This document shows positions 28,398 through 38,299 of a stretch of 64,000 nucleotides of DNA, in pieces. A model generated the notes under the pieces. That model saw nothing but the letters and a program-made list of their open reading frames with translations, did no database searches and was not told where the DNA came from. Each line of letters starts with the position of its first letter. Position 1 is the first letter of the stretch. The translations under genes were made by a program, and so were the position numbers. The DNA comes from Chloroflexota bacterium (GTDB lineage: Bacteria; Chloroflexota; Anaerolineae; CG2-30-64-16), in the NCBI GenBank assembly GCA_026389845.1, contig JAPLHB010000105.1, forward strand, positions 62,001-126,000, given 5' to 3'.

Positions 28398-28434
28398 ATA
28401 GTTCCGTCCGAGATAGTATCTCAGATGGAACTAT
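28398..28434. promoter_or_regulatory. Nested palindromic site ATAGTTCC..GAGATA-g-TATCTC..GGAACTAT upstream of ATPase gene
   Basis: Outer 8-bp and inner 6-bp perfect arms about 70 bp upstream of the likely start codon. Confidence 0.7.
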
Positions 28435-28500
28435 TTTACTTGTGACAAATTACGTGGTATACTGACGTCAGTGCCGATAAACCGTACCAGGAGTCTGTGT

Positions 28501-29898
28501 ATGACCTTCGTCGGTCGCGAGCGTGAGCTGGCCGCCCTGGAGCAGTTCTGGCGCTCCGGCCGCGCGGAGTGCATTCCGGTCACGGGTCGCCGCCGCGTCG
28601 GCAAGACCTATCTGCTGGAGCACTTCGCCCAGGGTAAACGCGCCGTCTACTATCGCTGCCTGCTGACGGGAACGGCCGAGCAGTTGCCCGTGCTGGGTCA
28701 GGCCCTGGCCGATCTGGCAGGGGATCCCGTGCTGCAGGCGCAGCCGCCGGCGACCTGGCCGGCGGTCCTCGCGCTCATCGAGCAGTTGGCCCGCCACGAA
28801 CGCCTGCTGCTCGTCCTCGACGAAGTCCCCTATTGGGCCGCGCGCGATGCCAGTCTGCCATCCGTGCTGCAGAACTGGTGGGATGGCCGCGGGCGCACGC
28901 TCAATCTCATGCTCGTGCTGTGCGGATCGGCCGTGCAGATGATGGAAGGCCTCCTCACCGGGCCGGCGCCGCTGGCGGGCTGTATCACCGGGCGTATGCC
29001 GGTGCGGCCGCTCGACTTCCGGGCAGCAGCCGACCTGCTGGGCTTTGCGGATCCGGTCACAACGCTGGCGGCCTACGGCATTCTCGGCGGCGTGCCGCTT
29101 TATCTCACCTTCTTTCGACCGGAGCGTTCCCTGCGCGACAACATTTTGACCGCCATCGTCTCGCCGGCATCACGCCTGTACGTCGAGCCGCAAGCTGTCT
29201 TCGCTGCCCACCACCAGGCCTACGACGCACGCAGCGCCCTGGCCGTGCTGCGCGTCGTCGCCCAGGGTCACCATCGCTGGTCCGACATCGCGGAGGCCGC
29301 CGGTGTGAATACGTCATCGCTGACGCGGGTCATGGAGCCATTGATCGGCGATTTGGGCCTGATCGAGCGCGTGTTACCGGTCACCGAGACGCACCCGACG
29401 CGGACTTACTACACCCAGTATCATCTGACCGACAACTTCTTCCGGTTCTGGTTCCGCTTCATCGAGCCGAACCAGGGTCACATCGAGTTCGGGGACGTCG
29501 AACGGATCACCGACCTGATCCTGGCCCAGCTCCCCGACTACATGGGCCTGCCCTTTGAGGCGATGTGCCGCGATTGGGTGCGCATGGCCAGTGCGGCCGG
29601 CGGCCTGCCCAGGCGCGTCGGCAGGGTCGGTACGTGGTGGAGTCCCGATCATCAGGTTGACGTCGTGGGCCTGGACGAGGAGGGCCGCGCCGCCATCCTC
29701 GGCGAAGCCAAATGGCACGCCCAGCCCTTCGACTACCAGGAATTGGAGCGCTACCTGGGGCACGTGCGCGCCCTGGGCAGCCTGCCGCGTCCCGATGTAT
29801 TGCACCTGCTCTTTGCCAGAGCTGGCTTCACCGAGGACGTGCGGCGTTGGGCCGCGGCGAGCAACGCCCGGTTGCTGACGCCGGAGATGATGCTGTGA
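28501..29898 (+). CDS. AAA family ATPase with DUF234-like C-terminal nuclease-fold region
   Basis: GRRRVGKTYLLEHF Walker A; LLLVLDEVPYW; C-terminal VDVVGLDEEGRAAILGEAKW. Confidence 0.9.
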   Translation: MTFVGRERELAALEQFWRSGRAECIPVTGRRRVGKTYLLEHFAQGKRAVYYRCLLTGTAEQLPVLGQALADLAGDPVLQAQPPATWPAVLALIEQLARHERLLLVLDEVPYWAARDASLPSVLQNWWDGRGRTLNLMLVLCGSAVQMMEGLLTGPAPLAGCITGRMPVRPLDFRAAADLLGFADPVTTLAAYGILGGVPLYLTFFRPERSLRDNILTAIVSPASRLYVEPQAVFAAHHQAYDARSALAVLRVVAQGHHRWSDIAEAAGVNTSSLTRVMEPLIGDLGLIERVLPVTETHPTRTYYTQYHLTDNFFRFWFRFIEPNQGHIEFGDVERITDLILAQLPDYMGLPFEAMCRDWVRMASAAGGLPRRVGRVGTWWSPDHQVDVVGLDEEGRAAILGEAKWHAQPFDYQELERYLGHVRALGSLPRPDVLHLLFARAGFTEDVRRWAAASNARLLTPEMML

Positions 29899-29917
29899 AT
29901 TCAACGGAGGCGCATCC

Positions 29918-30541
29918 ATGAACCATCCCGAAGCCACCCAACAAGCCCTCGCCATTCTGCGCCGCGGCGAGCCGTTCCAGTGGTACGTCATCACCCTGCT
30001 GGCGCTGGTCGTCTACGTCTACTTCAACGAGGCCGCCAAACGCAACTGGCGGGGGATTGCGGCCGGTCTGTCGCTCTACGCGGTCCATTGGCTCTACGAG
30101 ATCGCCAACGCCCTGATCCAGCACTTCACCGGCCACGCGCTCTGGACCGTCCCCACCGGCACGGCGTTCCTGCTCCTGGTCGGCGTGGGGATCGAGCTGA
30201 GCTTCATGTTCGCCATCGCGGGCCTGGTCTTCTCCAAGCTCTTGCCCGCCGATCCCAAGCTGAAGATCCTCGGCGTCAACAACCGATTGCTGATCGCGGT
30301 CGGCAATGCGGCGTTCTTCGCCATCTTCGAGATCTTCCTGGCCCGGACGCCGGCGTTCGTCTGGGTCTATCCCTGGTGGGGTGCGCTGCCGGTGTTCGTC
30401 ACGGTCTACGTCCCATTCTTTGTCGTCTCGATGTATAGCTACGACTGGCGGCCGCGGACCCAGGTGCGCGTGATCGGCGGCCTCTTTGCGCTCGACACGC
30501 TGCTCTTGATCGTCTGCGCCGGCGTGCTGCGCTGGATTTAG
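29918..30541 (+). CDS. Polytopic membrane protein, unknown function
   Basis: Intact 207 aa copy of the N-terminus duplicated at 27232. Confidence 0.75.
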   Translation: MNHPEATQQALAILRRGEPFQWYVITLLALVVYVYFNEAAKRNWRGIAAGLSLYAVHWLYEIANALIQHFTGHALWTVPTGTAFLLLVGVGIELSFMFAIAGLVFSKLLPADPKLKILGVNNRLLIAVGNAAFFAIFEIFLARTPAFVWVYPWWGALPVFVTVYVPFFVVSMYSYDWRPRTQVRVIGGLFALDTLLLIVCAGVLRWI

Positions 30542-30542
30542 C

Positions 30543-30632
30543 ATGGACGTCATCATCCACCAGCTCGCTGCCGCCAACCAGGCCGACCTGAACCGCTGCA
30601 ACAACTCATTCACCGTGGACGCCGAGTTGTGC
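30543..30632 (+). pseudogene. N-terminal fragment of GNAT acetyltransferase (paralog of 13843 gene)
   Basis: MDVIIHQLAAANQADLNRCNNSFTVDAELC versus MSITIHQLTADNQADLNRCDNAFTVDAELC. Confidence 0.85.
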
Positions 30633-30822
30633 GCCGGCCACGGCGTTGGGACATCGGCTTCATCCGACGTTTCATGCTGACCTTCCGAACGCCTTCCTGG
30701 TCGCGATTGCCGGCATCGTGGGCGTGTATCTGGTGTCGGCTGAGTTGGTCAAGGCCTGGTTCTATGGCCGCATCGAAAGGCACGATAGTGATGAAAGGCC
30801 GACCGCGCGTGCGGGCGCGTAA
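30632..30822 (+). pseudogene. Two joined fragments of an MgtA-like P-type ATPase (internal RRPRRWDIGFIRRFMLTF + C-terminal TM helix)
   Basis: Frame shift between RRWDIGFIRRFMLTF and NAFLVAIAGIVGVYLVSAELVKAWFYGRIE. Confidence 0.5.
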
Positions 30823-32212
30823 TCTGCGGTGGGTCGCCGCCGTGGCGCTGCTGGTTCTGCTCGCCGGCGTCGCGCAGCTCAACCGACCCGGCCCGGCGCT
30901 TCAACCGCCTGGGGGGTTCAACGCACCTGAATTGTCCTTCAGCGCCGCTGACCGCATTCTGATCCTGGCGCCGCACCCGGATGACGAAACCATCGCCTGC
31001 GGCGGCGTCATCCAGAAAGCGATCGCCATGGGCCTGCCGGTGCGCGTGGTTTTCCTGACCTACGGCGACAACAACGAGTGGTCCTTTGCGCTTTACCGCA
31101 GGCGACCGGAGTTGCTGCCCGGCCAGGTTGAGGCGATGGGCCTGGTCCGCCATGACGAGGCGCTCGCGGCCGCCGGCGTCCTGGGGCTGCGGCCCGAGCA
31201 ACTCACCTTCCTCGGCTACCCCGATTTCGGCACGTTGAGGGTCTGGACGTCGCATTGGGGCGCTCAGCCGCCGCTGCGCAGCATGCTCACGCGCGTCACG
31301 CAGGTCCCCTACGCAAACGCCTATCGCCCCGGCGCGGCGTACAAAGGCGAAGAAGTCCTGGCCGATCTGGAAACGATCCTGAAGGATTTTCAGCCCACCA
31401 AGGTGTTCCTCTCGCACCCCGCGGATCACAACCCGGACCACCTGGCGCTGTATACCTTTACCCGCGTCGCGCTGTGGGACCTGGGGATGACGCCGGAGCT
31501 CTACCCGTACCTGGTGCACGCCCCGCCCTGGCCCGAGCCGCGCGGCCAGGCGCCGGCTCGTCCGCTGGCGCCGCCGGCCTCCCTCACGGGGGCAGTCTCG
31601 TGGTGGACTTCTCCGCTGAGCAGCGAGGAGATCGGCCGTAAGCTGATAGCCCTGGAGGCGCACCGCACCCAATATGAAGCCAACCCGCGCTACCTGCCCT
31701 CTTTCATCCGCGCCAACGAGTTGTTCGGCGACTTCCCGGAGACTACCTTACATGCAGAGAGTGCTGACATAGGCCTGGTGGCGGGCGAGCCCGGCACGGA
31801 GGCGCCGGAGGAGCTCACCGACGCGGAACGGGCGGCGTTCGTGGGCCTGGAGTGGCATACCGTACGCCGCGCAGGCAACGCCCTGGTGCTTTCGGTTGCG
31901 CTGTCGAAGCCGCTGGCGGAGGGCGTGGCGTTGTCGGCCTATCTCTTCGGCTACCGGCCGGACAAACCGTTCGCCGCGATGCCCAAGATCCGCGTCAAGG
32001 TAGGCACGCTGTCCCAGGTGGTCTACGACCAGGACCGCGCGCTGGGGGACACAGGGGTGCAGGTGAGTCGCGACGCCCACGACATCGTGCTGCGCGTGCC
32101 GCTGGCCTTGCTGGGTGATCCGGACCGGGCGCTCGTCTACGCTCGCACCTACCTGGGTGACCTGCCGCTCGACTCGGCCGCCTGGCGGGTGCTTGACCTT
32201 CCGGGGGATTGA
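30791..32212 (+). CDS. PIG-L family deacetylase (LmbE-like)
   Basis: ILILAPHPDDETIACGGVIQKA and HPADHNPDHLALY zinc motifs. Confidence 0.92.
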   Translation: MKGRPRVRARNLRWVAAVALLVLLAGVAQLNRPGPALQPPGGFNAPELSFSAADRILILAPHPDDETIACGGVIQKAIAMGLPVRVVFLTYGDNNEWSFALYRRRPELLPGQVEAMGLVRHDEALAAAGVLGLRPEQLTFLGYPDFGTLRVWTSHWGAQPPLRSMLTRVTQVPYANAYRPGAAYKGEEVLADLETILKDFQPTKVFLSHPADHNPDHLALYTFTRVALWDLGMTPELYPYLVHAPPWPEPRGQAPARPLAPPASLTGAVSWWTSPLSSEEIGRKLIALEAHRTQYEANPRYLPSFIRANELFGDFPETTLHAESADIGLVAGEPGTEAPEELTDAERAAFVGLEWHTVRRAGNALVLSVALSKPLAEGVALSAYLFGYRPDKPFAAMPKIRVKVGTLSQVVYDQDRALGDTGVQVSRDAHDIVLRVPLALLGDPDRALVYARTYLGDLPLDSAAWRVLDLPGD

Positions 32213-32214
32213 CT

Positions 32215-33177
32215 ATGGCAACACCCGCGCGACTCGATGCTATTGACAAGTTCCGGGGCTGCGCCATCCTGCTGATGGTGCTGGCGGACTACCTGGCGGA
32301 CGTGAACCGGGCGCCGGCCTGGCTGAAGCACGCGCCCGACGTGGGGTACACGGTCACAGACCTGATCGCGCCGCTGTTTGTGGTTGCGATTGGTCTGACG
32401 TATGGCCTCTCGTTTCGGCGGCGGCTGGCGCGCGATGGCGCTCGAAAGACCTACGAGCACGCGATCGTCCGCAACCTGGCGCTCATCGGGCTGGGGTTCC
32501 TGATGACGGTAGGGGGAAACCTGTTGGGGGTCTACCCCAGCACGATCAACTGGGGACTGTTGCAGGCCCTGGGCGCCGCGGGGTTGCTGACTCTGCTGGT
32601 CATCCGCCTGCCGGCCGGTTGGCGCGCCGGCGTGGGCCTGGGACTGCTGGCTATCTACCAGGCGCGGCTGGATTGCTGCTGGCTGGACGCGGTGCGGAGC
32701 GCGCCGCAAAACGGGCCGTGGGGTGCGCTGAGCTGGGGTGCGCTGCTGATCCTGGCGACTGTACTGGCGGACTGGTATCACGATCCTGCCCGGCGCTGGA
32801 GATGGGCGCCGTGGGCCAGCCTGGCGATGCTCCTGGCCGGCCTGGCGGCCAGCCTGGTGATCCCGGTCAGCAAAGCGCGCGCGTCTGCCAGCTACATCCT
32901 GATCAGCCTGGGTCTCAGCGCCCTCATCTTCCTGGGCTTCCACGTTCTCGGCGAGCGGGGACTGCGCGCGCCGCTCCTGTCGGCGTGGGGCCGCAATCCC
33001 CTCCTGCTGTATGTGCTGCACGGCGTCTTGTTGGGCGTCTTTGCGCTGCCGCCGATTCCCGGCTGGTATGTTGAGGCCCCGCTTTGGCTGGCGGGCCTTC
33101 AGGCGACGGCTCTCGTGGTCGCCTTGAGCTGGATTGCGTGGTGGCTCGATAAGCGACAGTGGTATATCGCGTTGTGA
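32215..33177 (+). CDS. Heparan-alpha-glucosaminide N-acetyltransferase-like membrane acyltransferase (DUF5009/DUF1624-like)
   Basis: [25 protein letters not shown] ... [15 protein letters not shown]. Confidence 0.8.
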   Translation: MATPARLDAIDKFRGCAILLMVLADYLADVNRAPAWLKHAPDVGYTVTDLIAPLFVVAIGLTYGLSFRRRLARDGARKTYEHAIVRNLALIGLGFLMTVGGNLLGVYPSTINWGLLQALGAAGLLTLLVIRLPAGWRAGVGLGLLAIYQARLDCCWLDAVRSAPQNGPWGALSWGALLILATVLADWYHDPARRWRWAPWASLAMLLAGLAASLVIPVSKARASASYILISLGLSALIFLGFHVLGERGLRAPLLSAWGRNPLLLYVLHGVLLGVFALPPIPGWYVEAPLWLAGLQATALVVALSWIAWWLDKRQWYIAL

Positions 33178-33493
33178 TCGGGTCTTGTCGCAGGTTGCCA
33201 CTGCCAGCCGACCTGGTCGCCGGGCTGTTGTGGCCGCGATGGGCCAGCCGACCGGCCATGAGGGCCACGGACAGCTCCTGACCCGGGATAGATGTTCCAG
33301 TTGGGGGGACTGTCTGAAGTCTAGGAAGCTCGGCGCGATTCTCGACCTGAGCCGAGGCAGCACCCCCCTGAGACTCGCAATGCACGGTGACCGATGCGTT
33401 CAAGCGTCTGGCTTAGTGCAGTTGCGGATCGAGCAAGCGGTGTGTTATCATGTTGTAAAGCAAAAGCGAAGCATTCTTTTTTGGGGAGAATTT

Positions 33494-34483
33494 ATGTCTC
33501 ATATCTCTTTGCTCCACAGTTCACCACTCCCGCGTATCCCGTGGGAGGCCCGGCCTCAGCACAACGACGATGTTGTTTGGCGCTACAGTGGCAATCCGAT
33601 CATCCCACGCGACGCCACGCCGACCGCGAACAGCGTCTTCAACAGCGCCGTGGTGCCTTTTCGTGAGGGCTTTGCCGGGGTCTTCCGGTGCGACGACCGC
33701 ACGCGCACGATGAATATCCACAGCGGGTTCAGCCCGGACGGCCTGCACTGGAGCATCACGCCGCAACCGATCAGCTTTACTTGCGACGACCCGGAGGTCC
33801 GCCGGTTCGCTTACCGCTATGATCCCCGCGTGTGCTGGATCGAAGACCGTTACTATGTCTCCTGGTGCAACGGCTACCACGGCCCCACGATCGGCCTGGG
33901 CTACACGCACGATTTCGTGACGTTCGTTCAGTTGGAGAACGCGTTTCTGCCGTACAACCGCAACGGTGTGCTCTTCCCGCGCCGGATCCATGGCCGCTAC
34001 GCGATGCTGAGCCGGCCGAGCGATCAGGGCCACACGCCGTTCGGCGACATCTTCTACAGCGAAAGCCCCGACCTGACCTACTGGGGCAAACACCGCTTCG
34101 TCATGGCGCCCACGGGCGGCTGGCAAAGCACCAAGATCGGCCCCGGCCCGACGCCCATCGAGACCAGTGAGGGCTGGCTCCTTTTCTACCACGGCGTGTT
34201 GACCTCGTGCAACGGTTTCGTGTATAGTTTCGGGGCAGCCTTGCTGGATCTGGATCAACCGTGGCGGGTGATGTATCGGACGGCGCCGTACCTGTTGTCG
34301 CCCCAGACGCTGTATGAGTGTGTGGGCGATGTGCCCAACGTGGCCTTCCCGTGCGCTGCGTTGTGCGATGCGGACACGGGCCGGATCGCCATCTACTACG
34401 GATGCGCCGACACCGTCACGGGGCTGGCGTTTGCCAGGGCCGATGAAGTCATAGCGTACATCAAGGCCAATGCGGTCCAGTAA
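33494..34483 (+). CDS. Glycoside hydrolase family 130-like protein (mannoside phosphorylase type)
   Basis: [13 protein letters not shown] ... [22 protein letters not shown]. Confidence 0.88.
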   Translation: MSHISLLHSSPLPRIPWEARPQHNDDVVWRYSGNPIIPRDATPTANSVFNSAVVPFREGFAGVFRCDDRTRTMNIHSGFSPDGLHWSITPQPISFTCDDPEVRRFAYRYDPRVCWIEDRYYVSWCNGYHGPTIGLGYTHDFVTFVQLENAFLPYNRNGVLFPRRIHGRYAMLSRPSDQGHTPFGDIFYSESPDLTYWGKHRFVMAPTGGWQSTKIGPGPTPIETSEGWLLFYHGVLTSCNGFVYSFGAALLDLDQPWRVMYRTAPYLLSPQTLYECVGDVPNVAFPCAALCDADTGRIAIYYGCADTVTGLAFARADEVIAYIKANAVQ

Positions 34484-34498
34484 CAGAGGGAAGTGAGC

Positions 34499-35710
34499 AT
34501 GACAGCGATTCGATCTCACTCAGAGTGGGCCCAACGCATCGAGACTGAGCTGCGGGGGAACATCCTGCCGTTTTGGATAGCGCACACGGTTGATGGGGCC
34601 AATGGCGGCTTTTATGGCGCGCTGACCAACGATCTGACCGTTGACAACGAGGTGGAGCGCTCGGCGGTGCTGTGCGGCCGCGTCCTGTGGACCTATGCTG
34701 CCGCCTATCGGCGCTACGGCGATCCCGCCTACTTGCAGATGGCCCGCCACGCCCTTGCCTACCTGACCGGCCCCTTCCTGGATCGCGAGCACGGCGGCAT
34801 CTATTGGTCGGTGGATCGGCGCGGAACGCTGCTGCTCGACCGCAAGCACATCTATGCCCAGGCGTTTGCGATCTACGGACTGTCGGAGTTCCACCGGGCG
34901 ACCGGTGAGCCGGACGCGTTGCAGTCGGCCCAGGAACTGTTCCGCCTGATCGAGGCTCACGGCGCTGATCCGGATAACCGGGGCTACATCGAGTGCCTGA
35001 GCCGCGAGTGGGGGGCGTTGGACGACATGCGGCTGAGCGCGGTGGACATCAACTCGCGCAAGTCAATGAACACGCTGTTGCACGTCATGGAGGCGTATAG
35101 CAACCTGCTGCGCGCCTGGGATGATGCCGGGTTGCGCGCCAGGCTGGCTGATTTGATCCGAGTCTTCTTCGATCATGTGATTGACCCGGGCACGCACCAC
35201 CTGCGGCTCTTCTTCGATGACCGCTGGAACTGGCGCCACCTGAGCGAGACGGTCTCCTACGGCCATGACATCGAGGCAAGCTGGCTGCTGGTGGAGGCAG
35301 CCGAAGTGCTGGGCGACGCCGGGTTGCTGGCGCGCACCCGTGCTGAGGCGGTGGCGATGGCCGGGCGGGTCTATGCCGAGGCGTTGGAGCCCGACGGCAG
35401 CCTGCTGTACGAGTCGGGGGCGCCGGGCGAGGAAAATGCGCGCGCAGCCGAGAAACATTGGTGGCCGCACGCCGAGGCGGTAGTCGGTTTCTACAATGCG
35501 TATCAGATTTCGGGAGAGGCGCACTTTGCCGCGGCCGCGGTCGGCGCCTGGGCGTACATCGAAGCCAAGTTCGTGGATCGCGTCCACGGCGATTGGTTCA
35601 AAGTGCTCGACCGGCAGGGAACGCCCGATCCGAAGCGCTTCAAGGTAGGCCCCTGGGAGTGCCCCTATCACCAAAGCCGGGTCTGCCTTGAGATGCTGGC
35701 CCGGCTCTGA
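34499..35710 (+). CDS. AGE family epimerase (cellobiose 2-epimerase-like)
   Basis: GGFYGALTNDL ... YGHDIEASWLLVEAAEV ... KHWWPHAEAVVGF. Confidence 0.92.
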   Translation: MTAIRSHSEWAQRIETELRGNILPFWIAHTVDGANGGFYGALTNDLTVDNEVERSAVLCGRVLWTYAAAYRRYGDPAYLQMARHALAYLTGPFLDREHGGIYWSVDRRGTLLLDRKHIYAQAFAIYGLSEFHRATGEPDALQSAQELFRLIEAHGADPDNRGYIECLSREWGALDDMRLSAVDINSRKSMNTLLHVMEAYSNLLRAWDDAGLRARLADLIRVFFDHVIDPGTHHLRLFFDDRWNWRHLSETVSYGHDIEASWLLVEAAEVLGDAGLLARTRAEAVAMAGRVYAEALEPDGSLLYESGAPGEENARAAEKHWWPHAEAVVGFYNAYQISGEAHFAAAAVGAWAYIEAKFVDRVHGDWFKVLDRQGTPDPKRFKVGPWECPYHQSRVCLEMLARL

Positions 35711-35737
35711 GCCGCCGGCGCATCCCAGCCGCGGTAA

Positions 35738-35938
35738 GGGGTGCGTTTCACGTTTGGGGCGCGTCTGTCACCCTGCGCGGGTCTACCAGCCGAAGTATGC
35801 AGCGGCGAGACGCCAGCGAAGAGCCTGCCCTGAGCGCAGTCGAAGGGGTCTCGCGTCGGCAAGCGAGATGCTTCGGCCCAAACGACGGGCCTCAGCATGA
35901 CAAGGCAAACGGCGTGCCCCAAGAATGAAATGCACCCC
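35738..35938. repeat. About 200-bp imperfect inverted-repeat element (nested hairpins)
   Basis: GGGGTGCGTTTCACGTTTGGGGC / GCCCCAAGAATGAAATGCACCCC ends, inner GTCACCCTG..CAGCATGAC arms. Confidence 0.75.
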
Positions 35939-35997
35939 CGCGGTAAGGCCCCAAGAACGCCTCCCGTTGGTTGGCAGTGAGGAAACGGCCTTATCAT

Positions 35998-36013
35998 ATG
36001 AGTAACTATTCAT
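35998..36013. promoter_or_regulatory. Putative ArsR/SmtB-type operator ATGAGTA-AC-TATTCAT
   Basis: 7-2-7 imperfect inverted repeat matching the SmtB-family TGAnnA..TATTCA style, just upstream of an arsR-family gene. Confidence 0.6.
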
Positions 36014-36049
36014 GCTTGTGAGTGAATCTTGCGCAGTGGGACCAGGGTC

Positions 36050-36457
36050 ATGAAGATCGTTGCCGAGGAGCATCGCCGGCGAGGCGCCCAACCGGAGGGC
36101 CTGGGTGGGGTTGAGCGCTGCGAACACACTGACGCCGACGCAGCCAATGTGCGTGCCGTGCAGGCGCAACTCATCGAGCCGGAGATCGCGCGGACGCTGG
36201 CCGGCGTTTTCAAATCGCTGAGCGACCCCACCCGCTTGCGCATCATCTCGGCGCTGTCCCAGCGCGAGTTCTGCGTGGGTGACCTGGCCGCGGCGCTGGA
36301 GATGGAGCAATCAACCATCTCGCACCAACTCCGCGACATGCGCGCCCAGCGGTTGGTGAACTTCCGCCGTGAGGGGCGGCACGTCTTCTATCGCCTGGAT
36401 GATCCACACGTGCGCGATCTCTATTGCCAGGGCCTGGCGCACACACAAGACGAGTAA
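36050..36457 (+). CDS. ArsR/SmtB family transcriptional regulator
   Basis: LAGVFKSLSDPTRLRIISALSQREFCVGDLAAALEMEQSTISHQLRDMRAQRLVNFRREGRHVFYRL; upstream start 36029 possible. Confidence 0.92.
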   Translation: MKIVAEEHRRRGAQPEGLGGVERCEHTDADAANVRAVQAQLIEPEIARTLAGVFKSLSDPTRLRIISALSQREFCVGDLAAALEMEQSTISHQLRDMRAQRLVNFRREGRHVFYRLDDPHVRDLYCQGLAHTQDE

Positions 36458-36469
36458 GACGAGGACGGC

Positions 36470-36622
36470 GTGCTATCGGTCAGCGAGGAGTTCCTCGATC
36501 CTGATTGCCCCCTGGCCGCGGAGACCATCCACCGGGTCGAGGCCGCGGGCTTCCGGCTGGCTGAACGGCACGGCAACTTTTGGCTCTACACGCTGAACTT
36601 CCGCAAACTGGAGGGAATATGA
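36470..36622 (+). pseudogene. C-terminal fragment of a SAM-dependent methyltransferase
   Basis: LSVSEEFLDPDCPLAAETIHRVEAAGFRLAERHGNFWLYTLNFRKLEGI*. Confidence 0.6.
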
Positions 36623-37206
36623 GCTTCTTCCAGCTTTGGCTGACCTGCTATCTACATCCCGGGCGCGCATTCGAGGCGCTGCGTGACAAACCGGCTCCGC
36701 TGTGGGGCCTGTATGGCATGCTTCTGCGCGGGCTGATCGTGGGGGCGGTGTGGTATCTGCCGCGCGCGCTCATGGGTCTACGACCGGCGATGGCTCCTAC
36801 CCTGCCCTTCCCGCCCATCGAGAGCTACTACTGGCACTCCCTCTGGTACTTCCCCGTATTTGAGGTTGCCAAATGGCTGTTGCTGAGTGGGGTCATGCAC
36901 CTGGTGTTGCGGCTGGCAAGGCTGCCCCATGACTACGACGCTATCCTCAACGTCGCGGGCATCGCTACGATCGTCATTGACCCGGCCATCCGCATCTGGG
37001 ACTGGATCTGCTACGCGGCGGGGTGGAGCGAGAACACGGTGCTGATGGGCGCGGCCCACGCCCTGGTCTTCTGGCCCTGGGGCATCGTGCTGGCCGTCAT
37101 CGGGTTGAGGAAGCTGCTGGGGCTGCCGGCCCGCGTGGTGGCGCCGCTGCAACTACTGGCGAGCGCCCTCTTCATCCCGCTGGCGGCGATCTTCCTGCGG
37201 CCGTGA
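36619..37206 (+). CDS. Yip1-like multi-pass membrane protein
   Basis: Multiple TM; CYLHPGRAFEALRDKPAPLWGLYGM. Confidence 0.7.
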   Translation: MSFFQLWLTCYLHPGRAFEALRDKPAPLWGLYGMLLRGLIVGAVWYLPRALMGLRPAMAPTLPFPPIESYYWHSLWYFPVFEVAKWLLLSGVMHLVLRLARLPHDYDAILNVAGIATIVIDPAIRIWDWICYAAGWSENTVLMGAAHALVFWPWGIVLAVIGLRKLLGLPARVVAPLQLLASALFIPLAAIFLRP

Positions 37207-37398
37207 TGAATGAGTCGGGGCCGGCAGTTTGGCCTCTTCTTTTTCGCTCATACACATGAACAATCATTCAACCGTAGCGAGATCCTGATGAGGACTGGAT
37301 GAACAACCTGCGCAAGCAACTCTGATCGGCAGGTGGGGGCCGGACGCAGGGAAGCCCAACGGTTACACATTCCGAGGCAGCATCGCCCCGATCTACTC

Positions 37399-38281
37399 AT
37401 GAGCAACACCGTGAAGAAGAATCAATCCAGCCTGACCGCCGCCAGCATCGCGATTGTGCGCGCCCTGGAATCCGAGAAGCCGGCCGGAGAGCGGGTCTGC
37501 TACGACCCCTACGCACGGCGCTTCGTGAGCGCCGGCCTCTACACCATGGTCAAGTTCTTCGCCGCGTTGGGATATGCCGACTGGAAAGGCCCAGGGGTGT
37601 GGGAGTTCCTGGCCGTGCGCGAGCGGTACATTGATGACTTCCTGGAAACCTGTCTGAGCGAAGGACTGGAACAACTGGTGATCCTGGGCGCCGGCTACGA
37701 CGCCAGGGCTTACCGTTTCGAGGAGCTGAAGCGCGAGGTCAAGGTGTTCGAGGTGGACCACCCCGCGACTCAGGCAGCCAAGCTCAGGAAGCTGGCTGCC
37801 ATCTTCGGCGCGCGGCCGGCGCACGTCACCTATGTCCCGATCGACTTCAACCGCGAGACCCTCGCGGGTCGGCTTTTCGAATGCAGCTATTAATGAGAGG
37901 CTCAAGACCCTGTTCATCTGGCAGGGCGTGACGCCGTATCTGACCCCGCAGGCGGTGGATGACACCCTGGCCTTCGTAGCGGAGCATTCCGGGCGGGGCA
38001 GCAGCATCATCTTCGACTACATGAATACTACCCTGTTGAGCGGTGCGCCGCGCCACGGGGAGATCAGCAACATGCGGCGCATGCGGCGACTGAGCGGGGA
38101 GGGCCTGGCCTTCGGCATCCCGATTGACTCAATCCAGGCGTTCCTGGAGGAGCGCGGCTTCACGCAGGTCAAAAACGCCGATCACGTCGCCCTGGAGAAA
38201 GCTTACTTCAGTGGCGGCAGCCGCCCGCGCAAGGTGGCGGACGGGTATGCGATTGCCTCGGCGGTCGTCCGACCGCGTTGA
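37399..38281 (+). pseudogene. LCMT/TIGR00027-like SAM methyltransferase split by one frameshift
   Basis: LVILGAGYDARAYRFEEL in frame 1 ends at 37893; INERLKTLFIWQGVTPYLTPQAVDDTLAFV continues in frame 2. Confidence 0.85.
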
Positions 38282-38299
38282 GGCGAAGGGAGGTTTCAC

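Noticed and set aside
32149-33363. 404-aa minus-strand ORF
   Set aside because: Antisense of the acyltransferase-like gene; Gln/Arg-rich.
37870-37900. Programmed frameshift in the LCMT-like gene
   Set aside because: No slippery heptamer, no adjacent Shine-Dalgarno-like stimulator or pseudoknot recognised; mutation or assembly error more likely.
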